In this document: one piece after another, positions 1-11,828 of the stretch
How the letters are laid out: each line of letters starts with the position of its first letter
How positions within the stretch are numbered: position 1 is the stretch's first letter
From: Chromobotia macracanthus
Taxonomy: Eukaryota > Chordata > Actinopteri > Cypriniformes > Botiidae
Assembly: GCA_036877525.1 (NCBI GenBank)
Contig: JAZGTH010000015.1
Location: 9,992,501-10,056,500, forward strand
Direction of reading: 5' to 3'
DNA: 64,000 nucleotides
Made by a program: the position numbers and the translations under genes
Notes under the pieces: generated by a model
What the model saw: the letters and a program-made list of their open reading frames with translations, nothing else
Database searches by the model: none
Told to the model about the DNA's origin: nothing

Positions 1-845
1 GAGTGTGAAGAATGAAGAGCAGGGGGCGGAGCAAGAGAGGAACTTGTTTCTGCAGCTTGGCCTAGACCAAGACCAAGATGGTTGTGACTGCCTTGCTGAA
101 CTAAAAACTGTTCTAGACTGGAATTGGCTGGTACTCCAGAAAGGAAATACTGATTTGCCGCTAACATACAGCTAAACTGTTGATGAAGGCTCCGAGCTTC
201 AGACTGAGATCCTGCCAACTGATGACCTAAGGTAGTTACTGCACTACTATTGGGAGGGTTATTAGCGGTTGAAACAGAACTTGATGGAGATGGGGAGGAG
301 GAGGATGGCCCAGGGGATGCTTGAGGTACTGACAGGCCAGGATGCAATGGGGGTGGTGGAACAGAAGAAACCAGTCCTCCACTTCCACTACTGCTGGCAA
401 AATGATCAAATCGTCCTGGATGCAACTGCTCTTGAGCAAGGGCTGCCTCAGTTTGATGAAATGAGCGCAAAAACTGAGGATACCCACTCACGTGACTTCC
501 ACTACTACTACTGCTTCCAGACATTTTGCTTGATTTCCTCAAACTCTGAGAGGACGATGAAAGAGACTGTTGCAGAGGTGGAGGAGGTGCACTCATTTTT
601 GCAAAAATTGATGCAGAATCCGAAAAGGCACTGCCTCTAGATCCTTGTAGTGGGCCTAAGCCAAGTCCAGATAAAATTGCACCAGAAGTCTCACCTTGCT
701 GCTGTTGCTGTAACTGGTGCTGGTGAAGCTGTACTTGCTGTTGGTGTTGAAGTTGTCGCTCTAATCCAAGACCTTTGAACTGATGGGCCTGGTGTCCACT
801 CAGCATCTCTATGATGTCCACATTGTATTTTCCAAACTGGAACAT
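1..845 (-). CDS. Gln/Ser/Pro-rich nuclear protein, N-terminal part (possibly ZNF865-like), cut by the window edge
   Basis: An open frame of about 281 codons reads leftward from an ATG at 845 and leaves the window still open. It is not interrupted and has regular coding bias, so it is a real exon. The protein begins MFQFGKYNVDIIEMLSGHQ, followed by a Gln/His run (about residues 33-52), a Gly/Leu stretch, Pro and Ser runs (MSAPPPP, GSSSSSGS) and more low-complexity Ser/Pro/Gln sequence. The exon probably starts at 928, where CTTTTTCTAACCATAACCCAG is a good splice acceptor on this strand; the frame has no in-frame ATG between 928 and 845. I infer a transcriptional regulator. The start resembles, from memory, the F-x-x-Y-x-x-D-x-x-E-x-L pattern near the N-terminus of zinc-finger protein ZNF865, and human ZNF865 lies near UBE2S and SHISA7. 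No zinc finger is inside the window, so this name is only a hypothesis; PRR12/QSER1-like proteins are alternatives. Confidence 0.7.
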   Translation of the reverse strand, partial: MFQFGKYNVDIIEMLSGHQAHQFKGLGLERQLQHQQQVQLHQHQLQQQQQGETSGAILSGLGLGPLQGSRGSAFSDSASIFAKMSAPPPPLQQSLSSSSQSLRKSSKMSGSSSSSGSHVSGYPQFLRSFHQTEAALAQEQLHPGRFDHFASSSGSGGLVSSVPPPPLHPGLSVPQASPGPSSSSPSPSSSVSTANNPPNSSAVTTLGHQLAGSQSEARSLHQQFSCMLAANQYFLSGVPANSSLEQFLVQQGSHNHLGLGLGQAAETSSSLAPPPALHSSH

Positions 846-928
846 TTCCCAGTCATTGAAACATGGGTGCACAAAGGCAACACCTTCTGCTCTTTGAGCA
901 GCAACAATATTTCCACTGCACTTTCTTT

Positions 929-2928
929 CTGGGTTATGGTTAGAAAAAGCAGAACCAATTTTAATAACAAGGCTACCTCACAAGCAGGTTTCAACCTCAC
1001 CTCTTATTTCAAAAGGACCAGTTTGCTACTGGTATTTTCTTTAAAAAGAATGCACTGTTCCATTCTTTGGCCAAGTAGTCCAGCCATAGCATTGAGGCAA
1101 TGAGTGAACATTTTGGCATTGATTGTAGTATGGGTTTGTTATTTCATAAATTTGTAATTTGAGTTTGTAATAAATTGTTTTCAATGTCTTCTCCTCCATA
1201 GATCTGAATTTTATGTCTTAATGTCACTTTATGGGATGAACACAACTGATTCCATTTAATCTGAACATTGGACTCCATATTATCACAGTTACATTATGTA
1301 GTTGACTTGGATTCCATACAATCACAGTTACATTGAACAGTTCACTTTTGGTATCAAAATTTCAGTCTGAGTGTGCCATGAAAGTGCAAAGACATTTGGG
1401 TTGGTGGAAAAATGCAAAAAATGTGCTACATTTTTTCACATTTTGGAAGGTCATTTAAGTGCTTAATGTAGTTTGCTTAAAGTAAAAAAAATCCACTTGC
1501 TTGGTTACATTTTTTTCAGTTCACTACCATCCCAGAGTAGGATGGATCTCACCAAATCCCATGGGTTGATTTCTTTCAATCAATATTTATTCATTCACTC
1601 TGGGGAAAAAAAAGTGGCTTTCTCTGTTTCTGTTAATATATTTTCCATATTTGTTTTCCATTACTGGAGGAAACTCCTCCTTCACCATTCTTGTGGATTG
1701 TGAAAATGTTCTTTTTGCCTCTCCTCTTCTTTTTGCCTCTCCTCTGCGAGAAGAAAAAGTGTTATTTGTTAAATTGTCCACTTTAACAAACACTAATACA
1801 ATTATTCCAAAACATTTAATATAATTCACTACAAATCCATAACAAAACTACAGACAACTAAACAATAATAATAATCAGCAGCAACAGTAGGTTATTACAG
1901 CTTTTTTAAACAGCAAAAATTACATACAAATTACAAAAATTACATGCGACGTTGTGAGAACATTTGATTATTCTATAAGTTGTAATATGAAAATTGTTTG
2001 TTTTATTTTAACTTAATGACTTTTTGAACATGACGAAATATTCATTGGAGTTTCTTTTATGTTCACATGTATACTCAAAAAGTAAAACTAAAATATGACG
2101 ACTAAATAATAGGTCATTTATAATGATAAGAACAATAAAAAGTAAATTATATATCTACTGAACTTTAAAATAACAAATTTCTAACATTCATATTTCACTC
2201 TAAAATTGTATATTGTGCTTATTAAGAACAATTATATTATTGACTCTCATATATTTTATATATATATAATTTAATAAATATGCCTCAACAACATCTAAAT
2301 GACTGATATAAGCAGACGTAATAATTGATCATCTAGCAAATAAACGACTTTCATATTTTATTCACATCTGGAAATAAAATTTTCAGAGACATTCGAAATA
2401 AAAGCAGGAAACCCAGCAACCAAAATGTTTCCTCAATTTTCTTCTGTTTTAACGTGATGACAGTTTTATATTACTTTATCTAATACATCTTACATCAGTG
2501 TAGCAGTTGTGCTGAAAAGATACTAAGTGCGGTGTGAATGGTCGGGGTGGATATGAATTTCTTGCAATTATTACATCTTTCGAATGCACCGCGTATTACT
2601 AAGGAAAATAAAAGGTCCATTTGGACATACTCCTAATGGAAAGCGTCTACAAATGTGGAAATAAACTAAAATGTAAAAAATACTTTCACCGTATTAATGT
2701 ACGCAAAATCTTTAAACGCTGGTGCTAGGTGTAACATGTTAGCATGCAAAACAGCTGGCTAATACTACATATTAAGCAAAGGGGCATAGCATAGCTTGCC
2801 GTCAGTACATGATGCGCGACCTAACAACAGTAAGTCAGATAATGCATGAGCAAAACTGTCGTTAGTATTGTCCAAGTAAACGCATCACAATGAAATTCAA
2901 GTCGAGACAACAAAATAGGCCTTTTTAC
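929..2928 (-). other. Probable first intron of the left-edge gene
   Basis: This AT-rich stretch has no supported coding exon. A strong minus-strand donor (GCATAG then GTAAAA) ends a putative 5' UTR exon at 2929, and the acceptor proposed at 929-930 starts the coding exon. Short ORFs here have stop-rich neighbours and no splice context. Confidence 0.5.
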
Positions 2929-3345
2929 CTATGCATCCATCTTTTAGCCTGGTCAAGATGAACAGGGCCTGCTATACTCTCTCCCACCCTGCCCCCCTCG
3001 CTCATGTACCCCAGCAGCTCTGCGGGCTCTTTTCCAATGGTTAGCCTTTAAGCTACAGCTAGTTAGCGGACCCTATTTTCACTGCAATCGTGCTGCGATA
3101 GCATAAGACATGCCCTTATATTGAAAAACAGATGCACTTATCGTAGCTATGTCCTGTGCAAAATGTATCAAATCGTATTACGGCCGATGTTTTTTGTTGT
3201 TGTTTTTATGTTCGGTTTTTTTATGTCGGCTAAAATATTTTGGACGGTCTATGGTTGTATTTTTGAGAGGAACGAGTGACGTGTGAGCATTAACATTGGT
3301 CGTTTCCGGATCGTGGAACACTTCCGGCTAGCTTCTTCTGTCCCG
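2929..3345 (-). promoter_or_regulatory. Candidate promoter and 5' UTR exon of the left-edge gene
   Basis: Two TTCCGG cores (3304-3309 and 3322-3327) read as CCGGAA on the minus strand, the ETS/GABP motif typical of broadly expressed TATA-less promoters. Locally CpG is less depleted than in the flanks. A 5' UTR exon would run from here to the donor at 2929. The transcription start is inferred, not seen. Confidence 0.4.
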
Positions 3346-6300
3346 TTTTACATTTGGTGTCGATGCTGCTTTAGTTTTAAATACTGCAGTTTAAATGAAA
3401 GCATTCTTACTTGTGTTTAGTCTTCTTTGTTTGGTTGTAGGCTGTAAAGAAAATACATTTAGCATTCAACAAACGTTTCAGTGTTATTGTGGTGTAGTCA
3501 GTGTTGTTATGATAGCGAGCTAGCAATAGCTTGACTTAGAGATTACGAAATAATTTCAAAATCCAAAAGTATTTTTAAATGTAATAGAATTCAAATATAA
3601 CACAATACATTCGACGTTCATTTTTCTATGTACCATTTAATTGAATGTTTGTGGGTTACGAGCACTTACAGTGGCCATTTTATTGCATACTGACAGCTCA
3701 AACTCAAAACGCAGGTCCTTATCAAAATGGCTGCCTTGGAATTGCTAGTCTTATGTTTAATATGATGTTTCATGAAAAAATATAAAGATTGTCAACATTA
3801 TATAATAAATGCTTGTTTGAATAATTAAAGAGTATATATTGAATAGAAATGGATATACATAATTTATACATAATTCAAACTTTTAAAAAAGTTTCATCAG
3901 TTACCATTATTCTACAAAGGTGAAATGTAACCATATGGAAATTAAATGGCGAATTTAGTATATGTAAGAGGGACTTGGGGGGATTTATTACAATAGTAAG
4001 CTGTTGTGAACATGTGCTATTGCTTGATTTTAAGTAATTTACTCAAACATTCATCCTGCTTTTGTACTTAAACATTTAAGGACATGATATCAATGCAGAT
4101 TCCACTGTTGCACACATTGTCTTTCTTGCTTGTGCAACCCATGCACATTCCACTCTAGGCTTGCAACCACTTAAAATGCTTCAGGACTTTATTTGCACAT
4201 TCAGTGTTTGTATTTTCTGCAGTAATATGCTATGTGAAGAAATTTCATAAACATTTCAAAATTATGGCTTGTGGATACAAAACTGAACAGACATTGCTAC
4301 AGACCTTTATGACAAAGAAAATACTAAAATGATTTAGCCATTCTAATTGTCCCTGAAATAAACATTTAAAAAATTCACTTGATCAACAAAAGACATTCAA
4401 TTACACACATTCAACATACACCCTATGACATCATTTATGAACCCATTGTGATGTCTCTGCAACACTTAATGACATTTGCAGGCTCAGAACAATTATAATA
4501 TGACATCACACTATAAGAAATTTGAAGGCACTCCTCATCATTAGGAATGCATTAAGAATTGGCAAACAATGATTGGTTTTAAAGTTTGTGCTTCTATTTT
4601 CTATTCATAATTTCAAAAGAATTTCATGAGAAAGATATCTAAAACAAAAACCACTCTAAAATACTAAAACCACAGAGGAAAAAATCACCATCATAATCAT
4701 AAGGTAACCATAACAACAAGAATAAATCACCAATAACCATAATATTAACTGTCATAGTAATGACAATAACAAACACCTAAGTATTACAGAGCTGTTAGGA
4801 AGATTGTCTTTAAGTTTTGTTTATAATTTATACACACTTGTTCCAATGAAAAGTTAAGTGAATGTTACCACCAATTCCCTTCTGAAAAAACTACTCCTTA
4901 ACATATTTACTGGGAGTTGTACAATATGCAAATGATCTGTAATTTACACTGTTTAATTACATTGAAAATGAACCAAGAGGTATAAAATCTATTGACAAAA
5001 AAGACAATCAGTTTGTAGGTTTACTATGTATGATTGATTATTTTTCATTTGTAAAATGAATAAATGAGACCAGGACTATTTCTCAAAGGTCAGAATTAAA
5101 TGATATCTGTCTCTTTTATGATGAATCCCACATTTACATATTTTTAAATAATTACTAACTACATTAATATCTTTCTGCAAATAATGGGATTATTAAGTCA
5201 TTTCATTAATTCATTAAGTAATAATGAATAAGCCATGAGTAACATTTGTAGGTAACGCATGTGTGTTGTATAGCCCTTAATATTGATAAGCGTTATTGAT
5301 TATGAAATTGATAGGTATGATGTTTTGTGTTCATATCTAAGTAACAGCAGATTTGAAAATACAGGTTAGCTGTTTTGGCATACCTGTATCCTCGGTCTGT
5401 TCATTAAGTCTTCATTTTAACAGCATATACACATGGCTTTAACACGGAGATTCAAAAAGCAGTCCAGCAGGTTTGCTTTATGCACATTTAAATGCCTACA
5501 CACCTGAGCGAGATAGTGAGACTACCATGTTATGCACAAATGATGTCAGAATATTAAGAAATGTATTAACAGATACATTTATGAGTACCTTTACTCCTCT
5601 GTAGTTTTCTCCTCAGATCCACATTAACAGCTTAAGTTGTTCAAAATTAAGAATTTGTCTACACAGTATACTGAACCTAAGAGGAGCATAAGCAGACAGG
5701 TACCCAGAATTGCAGGATCTCATCCTTATCTAATATTCTTGTGCTTTGGGTAGTCCAGGGTCCCTTGTGATGAATCTCTTCAAAAATCCCTGCACTTGGA
5801 CTTTGTAGAAAGTGGTGGCTCAAAATTCAAACAAAGTGCCATTGATCAATGAGTCTTTTTTTAAGATGAAAATAAAGATGATTGTCAGACCTTTCTCTTG
5901 GTTTTCATTTGGGCTTTTTTGCCCAACTGTGTCCCAGAATGGCTTTCATTAATAGTTCAAAGCAATCCAGTTATGTATTGATGGGCAAACTTTTCAGGTT
6001 TCCAAAAAACAAAATTAAACAGAAACTCACTTGGTACATCCATGTTAAATTCACAATGAATAAGTTGCAGGTGATTTATGGTAGGGCTTTCTTTCTCTTT
6101 CCATTGACTCAATTGTTGAGCAGGATCCAGATTTATTACAATCCAAAGATCATTAAATTCCTGACAGTTTATGGAATTCAGCTCCTCATATTGTTCCATC
6201 ATCATTCATTTTGACAAACATTATAACAACCCTGCCATACGTCCTCATTATGTAACAGTAGATAAGGGTTTAAAAAGAGATCCAGCATTATGGTTGCATT

Positions 6301-7100
6301 CCATTTTATGACTCTTTGTTTTCTCATTGATTCCTGTTGTGTTTGTCCACATATAACACAATAACTTTACAAATCAACAGTTTGGGTGATAACACCTTGA
6401 TTAACTGGCTCCTCTTACGCAATGTTTCATAAGCTTGTATAATATTAGTCCCTAAGTTTTGACCGTATTTTGTAAGACGGAGCTGTTCTCTGAAATATAT
6501 GGCTCCATAGCAGCTATATCTGTAATGTGTAATGTAAAATATTAGACAATAAAAACATATGACTCAAAGATATGAAAAATGTCAGTTTCAGTTAATCTGT
6601 CACGTCATATGAAATGTATATTACACTCTATTGATATTCTGTGCAGTAATTTATAGGCAAACTTTACGCAAATAAATAATCATTTATGGCAACTTTGACA
6701 ATAATTATAGCGGCAATTTCATGAACATAAACAGCACAACAACTTTGAAGCTCTATCAAACCTGACTTATAACTGTTGGTACCTAATCTAATTGTATGAA
6801 CTTGCCACTATATACAATATATATATCTGTAACAATATGGTGCCACTTGGATCTGTCTGAACATCTTTCTTGCATTTACTTTTACTCTGTGCCCCACTCT
6901 TTCAAAATCAGTTTCTTCGATTCCTTTACATCTTCCTACTTTTCTTTCCTCTCTACCTTCTTGTCTTTTGTTATTTCTTCCCTCTTCCACCCACTTTCTC
7001 CCACAGTCCCTCCACCATCCTCAAACTCTTCACACAGTCTATCCCTCACCTATCTTCTCCAATCCCCTCTCATTCCCTCTATAGTCTCTCCAGCTTCTGT
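3346..7100 (-). other. Intergenic DNA and probable long 3' UTR of shisa7
   Basis: No coding exon is supported. The shisa7 stop codon lies at 7101-7103. A minus-strand AATAAA (TTTATT at 4190-4195 on the plus strand) could end a 3' UTR of about 2.9 kb, a length common for neuronal genes; another candidate lies near 3985. The exact end cannot be set from sequence. The ORF at 5882-6214 is AT-rich and has no recognisable domain. Confidence 0.35.
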
Positions 7101-10100
7101 TCACACAGTAACCTCATTCTTGCTTCCTGTTCTAACCCCTTGGTTTGCTGCCACTCCCCCTCCACTCCCCCCTGTACCAGGAATGAAGTGAAGTTGTTCA
7201 ATGGTATTTTGCCTTTTAGCTGCAAATGCGAGCCTCCTGGCACTGTGTCCACCCAGAGTTCCTGTTCCCATGACAACCCCTGTTCCTGGCATGTCGCCCC
7301 ATCCCACTCCTCCAACCCCTCCTCCTCCCAGGTGACCTGACATTGCTGCCGAATTTCGTTCCTGCTCTCGCCCTGATGTTGGATGCGAGTTCATCTTGAT
7401 CATATGATGACGGTCAAGTGACGGCGTTGCGCAAACATTCTGTTGCGACTGAGCTTTCTGATGGCTCACGCGGGGCAAGGTAGGCACCATACCGCCACCC
7501 CCTCCAGATGAGTAGTCACCCATACCCATCCCACTTCCCCCTCCACCATACTCCATTTCCTCTTCTAGATGATCTGGTGACATTAGCAGCCTTTCCTTGG
7601 ACTTCTGCAGGGTGTTCTGGTTATTGGAGTTTTTTGATTTGTAGTATTGGTGTTGTTGGTTTTTGGAATGCCTTGATAAGGTATTTCCATCACCGAGAGC
7701 AAGGAGTTGGTCTGTTGACTTAACACGCCGTGGCGGTTTGGAAAGTGTGTCATAATTCTGGTTTTGCTTTGACTCTGGTGGATCCAGAGGGTAAGGATTT
7801 GGGGTGTGGCTTGGTGCAGATTGTGGATGAGGTATTCGAGGGCGAGTGGCATGGGTGGGAAGTGTGCCTCGACCCCCTAGCGTGTAGTCGCCACCCCAGG
7901 GAAGATGGTGCTGGGAAGAATGGAAGGAGGGAGGAGCATTGTTGGGCCTTCGCTTTGTGGTACAGTAACCTGAATAGTCTTCCAATCCTCCTTTCTCTGT
8001 AATTAAAGGAAAACATGTTTGTAAGGATCATGAAATCGGTTGAGGCAGGAAATGTAATTCAGTAATGAAAAGAAAAAGAAAATACATTCCAGAAAAATCC
8101 CAAATGTCTACATAGTCTATGGGCTAGATTTTCATTTAAACTATCATTACAAACCACTGCATGTAACCTTACTGGCACTGTTGTTGATAGCTGTTCTATT
8201 TCAAAGTGATGTTATCTCAGAATTTCCACCAGATTTAACAAATGAATTAGACACGCCCCCTTTTCCATAACTCTACCCTCCAAGGACATGCACACGCACA
8301 TAGATGCTTGGAGATCATTGTAAACAGAGATGAAGCAGCATCACCTTGTCTCAATGTCATAATATCACACATAAACCCAAACCAGGAATATTTTAATGCG
8401 AAAGCTAATTTGATTAATATAATGATTTTAATATTATCATATTTTATCCTTAGTCCTAATTCCTTTCATGTTTTGGCTAATTAAGCCTGAGTCATTGTAT
8501 CAGCCTGTATAACCTTCATCTGTGCAGAACTTTCTTATCCCCCGACTGTAACTCACACTTCCCAGGAGGTTTGATGTCTAGCTGAGAGAGAGGCCTGAAG
8601 GCTTTATGCGTCTGTTCATAATGTGGTTGCTTTGCAATAGTTTGCCCTCATTAAACTGACCTTCACAAACATTTATATCTCCCAAGTGTTCAGATGAAAC
8701 ACTGACATTGCCTTAAATACAAAGCATACAGATATTTTTATGCAATATGCTCTGAGCCCCACATGACACTGTATCCTCATCATCCAGCAGGTAATTTCTC
8801 CTTCAAAACACAACACTACTAAATGTCACACTGTTTTTTATATTAGTCCATCTTTTCTTCATACTGGTTGCAAATGTTTTGTAATGCCTTTGATATTATT
8901 TGGGATATAATAAGAAAAAGTCATAACAACCTTTTATGTAATTCTTTCAAAACATCATTATTTCCTTTAAGATACCGTATGAACCCTGAACAGTCCTTTC
9001 CCCTGGTAATCAAGCACTTACCCAGACGCTTGAGAGAAGAGTATCTGTTCATCTCAGGCTTCATGGCGGCCTCATAGGAAGGGGGCAACTGAGCCAGGTT
9101 GTGTAGGGACTGATGGAAGGAAGGTTGGGGCTTCATAGCATTCGTGTGCTTGCTGGGCTTCAATGTGCCACCACCAGTCATCTGCATGTTGTTCATACGT
9201 GGTGCACGCTCTTTAAACACACATACCAACAATGATGGATGTTAGGGGTATTTCAAACACTTGTAAAAGTTTCTATAGAATTGTGCTGTTGACTTACCGA
9301 TGGTGGCTGTATGTTTTGGGCTGGAGCCTGTGGTGTGGATGAAATTATGCTGCAGATTTCCTACTGTGAAACAGAAGCATAAGGTAAGCGTTTGTGTGTG
9401 TCTACAGTATACAGACTACAGTAAGTATACTAAAACAATGTAGCATAATCAATACCATGCAACATTTTCGTTTTAGAAACACAAACTAATGTTGTTGAGT
9501 AATTTTCTACACACTCTGATGCTGTGGTGACTAATGAGCCGCTTTAAAAAATTTACCCACACAAGAAACCGCTCAGTGCAGATGTGGTGCAAGGGTGTTA
9601 CCCAATTATATGTAAATGTTGATTGTATGATACATGCTCATGTTTGATCGCAAAAGATGAATTGATCAGGTAATTTTATTGCACCATTTTACATTGATAC
9701 TGGCATTGTGGTGTTTGTACACTAGAGGGTGCACACATAATATTTTACCTATACTAAATACGTCTTTATTTTACAAATGTTTGCGTACCCCATCGTCATT
9801 CCAGTTTGGGAACCATTGTGACTTTCTGCCTTAGTGAAATGAATAAACCTTTTATGCACATAAATCATAAAGAAATTATAAACTTTAAAATTATGTCTTT
9901 ACCAACAATAATTTACAATAAGCATTAATTATCATAAGTATGTATCTTAAGTAAATTCATTGTTTTCTAAATGCTGCTCTACTAAGCTCTTTTTAGGTCC
10001 ACAAAGTCTTGAAATTGTTACACCGTCTGTTCATTCTAATGCCATCATATACAGCTCCATGCTAAATAATTCACAAATGCCCTTTCATCATTTGGCTATT

Positions 10101-11828
10101 GCCTTTTCCCTACATTTTCCCTTGTCCTGAATTAATGCTGTTGGTTGTTAACAAAACTCAAGCTGAGTTGGAAACATGAATCCCTGCATGACACATAGCG
10201 CAACAACACCAGCCAACTGGTGTCCATAACAGTGCTCCCATTCAAAATGTAATTTCTTTTAAATAAATTTGCCATTTGCCATTTTGCTGACAGATATTTT
10301 TAGAAAAACAACTGTACAAACTAAAGGTGTACATATGGTAATATTATTTCACTTACGTCGGTTATCTTTACTCTGTAGGGTAGGATAGAGGTTTTTGGGT
10401 GGTCGTCCAAGTGTCCCCTCTCCTCCTCCAGTTCCCAAGGCTACACTGTTGTTTCTCTCTCCCTCTTGGACTGGACTTGACTGGTGACGTAACATTTCCA
10501 CAAGAGCCCTGACAGGAAACATGGTAGAAATTTTTTGTCAAAATAATAAAGGTATACAAGACTTACATTTTCAACAAGATACATTAAACCTATAAGGTTC
10601 TGTAAGGGATTTCTTGATGGAATGGGCACACAGAAAACATCCCAGTTACCTGACAGAGTGCAATAGGCACCCTGAAATATCACTCTACTGCAATTTAAAA
10701 GGTGGGCAGATTCTTTGATTAGCCAGTCAGAAGACTTTGAAGTGCTTTCTAACTGTCAATCATTTTGCACGTTCACTGGGTAACCTATGTATGGAAATCA
10801 GTAAGCCAAGAATGTCAGTTGGTCAGTTAAAAAAAACATTTTGCTACAAAAAATGTTCTTACTGAGATGACATGCTGCTGCTGACATGCTGATAATGAAA
10901 ACCTACATCCCTGTAGGTTTTCATTATCTGTGTATGTTTTGAGGACAGGATTATGGAAGGATTATGTGTGTCTAATTTTGGGCCTAAATTTCAGAATGGC
11001 TAAAACACCTATAACACCTTTATTATATTAAAATATCAACATTAAATAAGTTCCATTCAGGTCACTATAAATCACTGATTACTATAAGGTTATTGGTTAC
11101 CTGGGCATGTTGAGTTCTCTGTTTCTAGGTTGTCTCGATGCCTTGTGGAATGCCACCTTGATGGCCACAGCCACTGCAACTGTAAATGAGATGACTCCAC
11201 CAATTACGTAGACAGTGTTGTTGCTCTGCTCAATGCGGCTGAGGTCAGGATGGGCTGGCGGTGGGGGCTTGGTTGCTGGGGGGGCAGTATTGGCCCACAC
11301 GGGGGAGTGGTAGTTGTGACAGGTGTTCTGGTCCAACCTTCGGGAACGGTCTGGACAACAAAATCGGTAATGGCAGGTCCCACAGCAATAGATGAAGTCA
11401 TCCTTGGAACAATTAAAGGTGAGGTCATACTGCCCCATGACATCATAATAGCCCCGACACACGTCCACTTCCACCAGTTTGCGAGGAGGCGGAGCTATGT
11501 GTGCTCCTTCAAAAGGGGGCTTCAGCGCATCGGCCGTTACATTCTTTGGCAGCATTATCTGAGGCAGAGGCCTTGGGGGCATTTCTGCTGCTCCAGCTGG
11601 CTGCTTTGGCCAACGATTCATAGGCTTCCCTCGCATGTTCCCACCACTTTTGGAAAGTGGGAACAGAAAGCCCCTACCCTGAGATCTAGGGTTGGGCGTC
11701 GTGGTGATAGGCCCATTTGGTGTGTTTCTAGAGGGAGCCAGGACACTCGCAGAAAAAGTGTTAAGTGGGACAGCGATTAGCAGGAAGAGAAAGATGACAC
11801 GCACTCGGGCTTCCAAGGTGGGCATCAT
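7101..11828 (-). CDS. shisa7: Shisa family member 7 (AMPA/GABA-A receptor auxiliary subunit)
   Basis: Five coding exons join in frame to 676 residues: 11828-11101, 10508-10357, 9363-9298, 9210-9022, 7996-7101. The start MMPTLEARVR opens a hydrophobic signal peptide; an upstream in-frame ATG at 11936 is less likely because it would bury that signal. The Shisa cysteine-rich domain covers about residues 121-170 (CRGYYDVMGQYD, CCGTCHYRFCC), followed by one membrane helix at about 206-228. The cytoplasmic tail carries LPPSYEAA, RYSSLKRL and a Gly-rich segment, and ends in EVTV, a class I PDZ ligand. These motifs match SHISA7 better than SHISA6 or SHISA9. The family is known to bind AMPA receptors, and SHISA7 also modulates GABA-A receptors at synapses. 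Exon 4 has a weak acceptor (TTTAAAG), chosen because it alone preserves frame. Exons 3 and 4 are both phase 1-1 and could be skipped without a frameshift. Confidence 0.93.
10891..10928. repeat. Perfect 17-bp inverted repeat (hairpin) in shisa7 intron 1
   Basis: GATAATGAAAACCTACA, the loop TCCC, then TGTAGGTTTTCATTATC: every one of the 17 stem positions pairs. It lies between shisa7 coding exons 1 and 2, so the hairpin would be present in the pre-mRNA. Confidence 0.9.

Noticed and set aside
6796..7340. Plus-strand frames of 131 and 156 codons
   Set aside because: They are Ser/Phe/Pro-rich shadows overlapping and running into the last shisa7 coding exon on the opposite strand, with no family motif.
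10891..10928. Call as a microRNA gene or bacterial terminator
   Set aside because: Stem of 17 bp and loop of four bases are too short for a canonical precursor, and the context is a vertebrate intron.
11250..11780. 176-codon plus-strand frame
   Set aside because: It is antisense to shisa7 exon 1, which has signal peptide, cysteine-rich domain and membrane helix on the minus strand.
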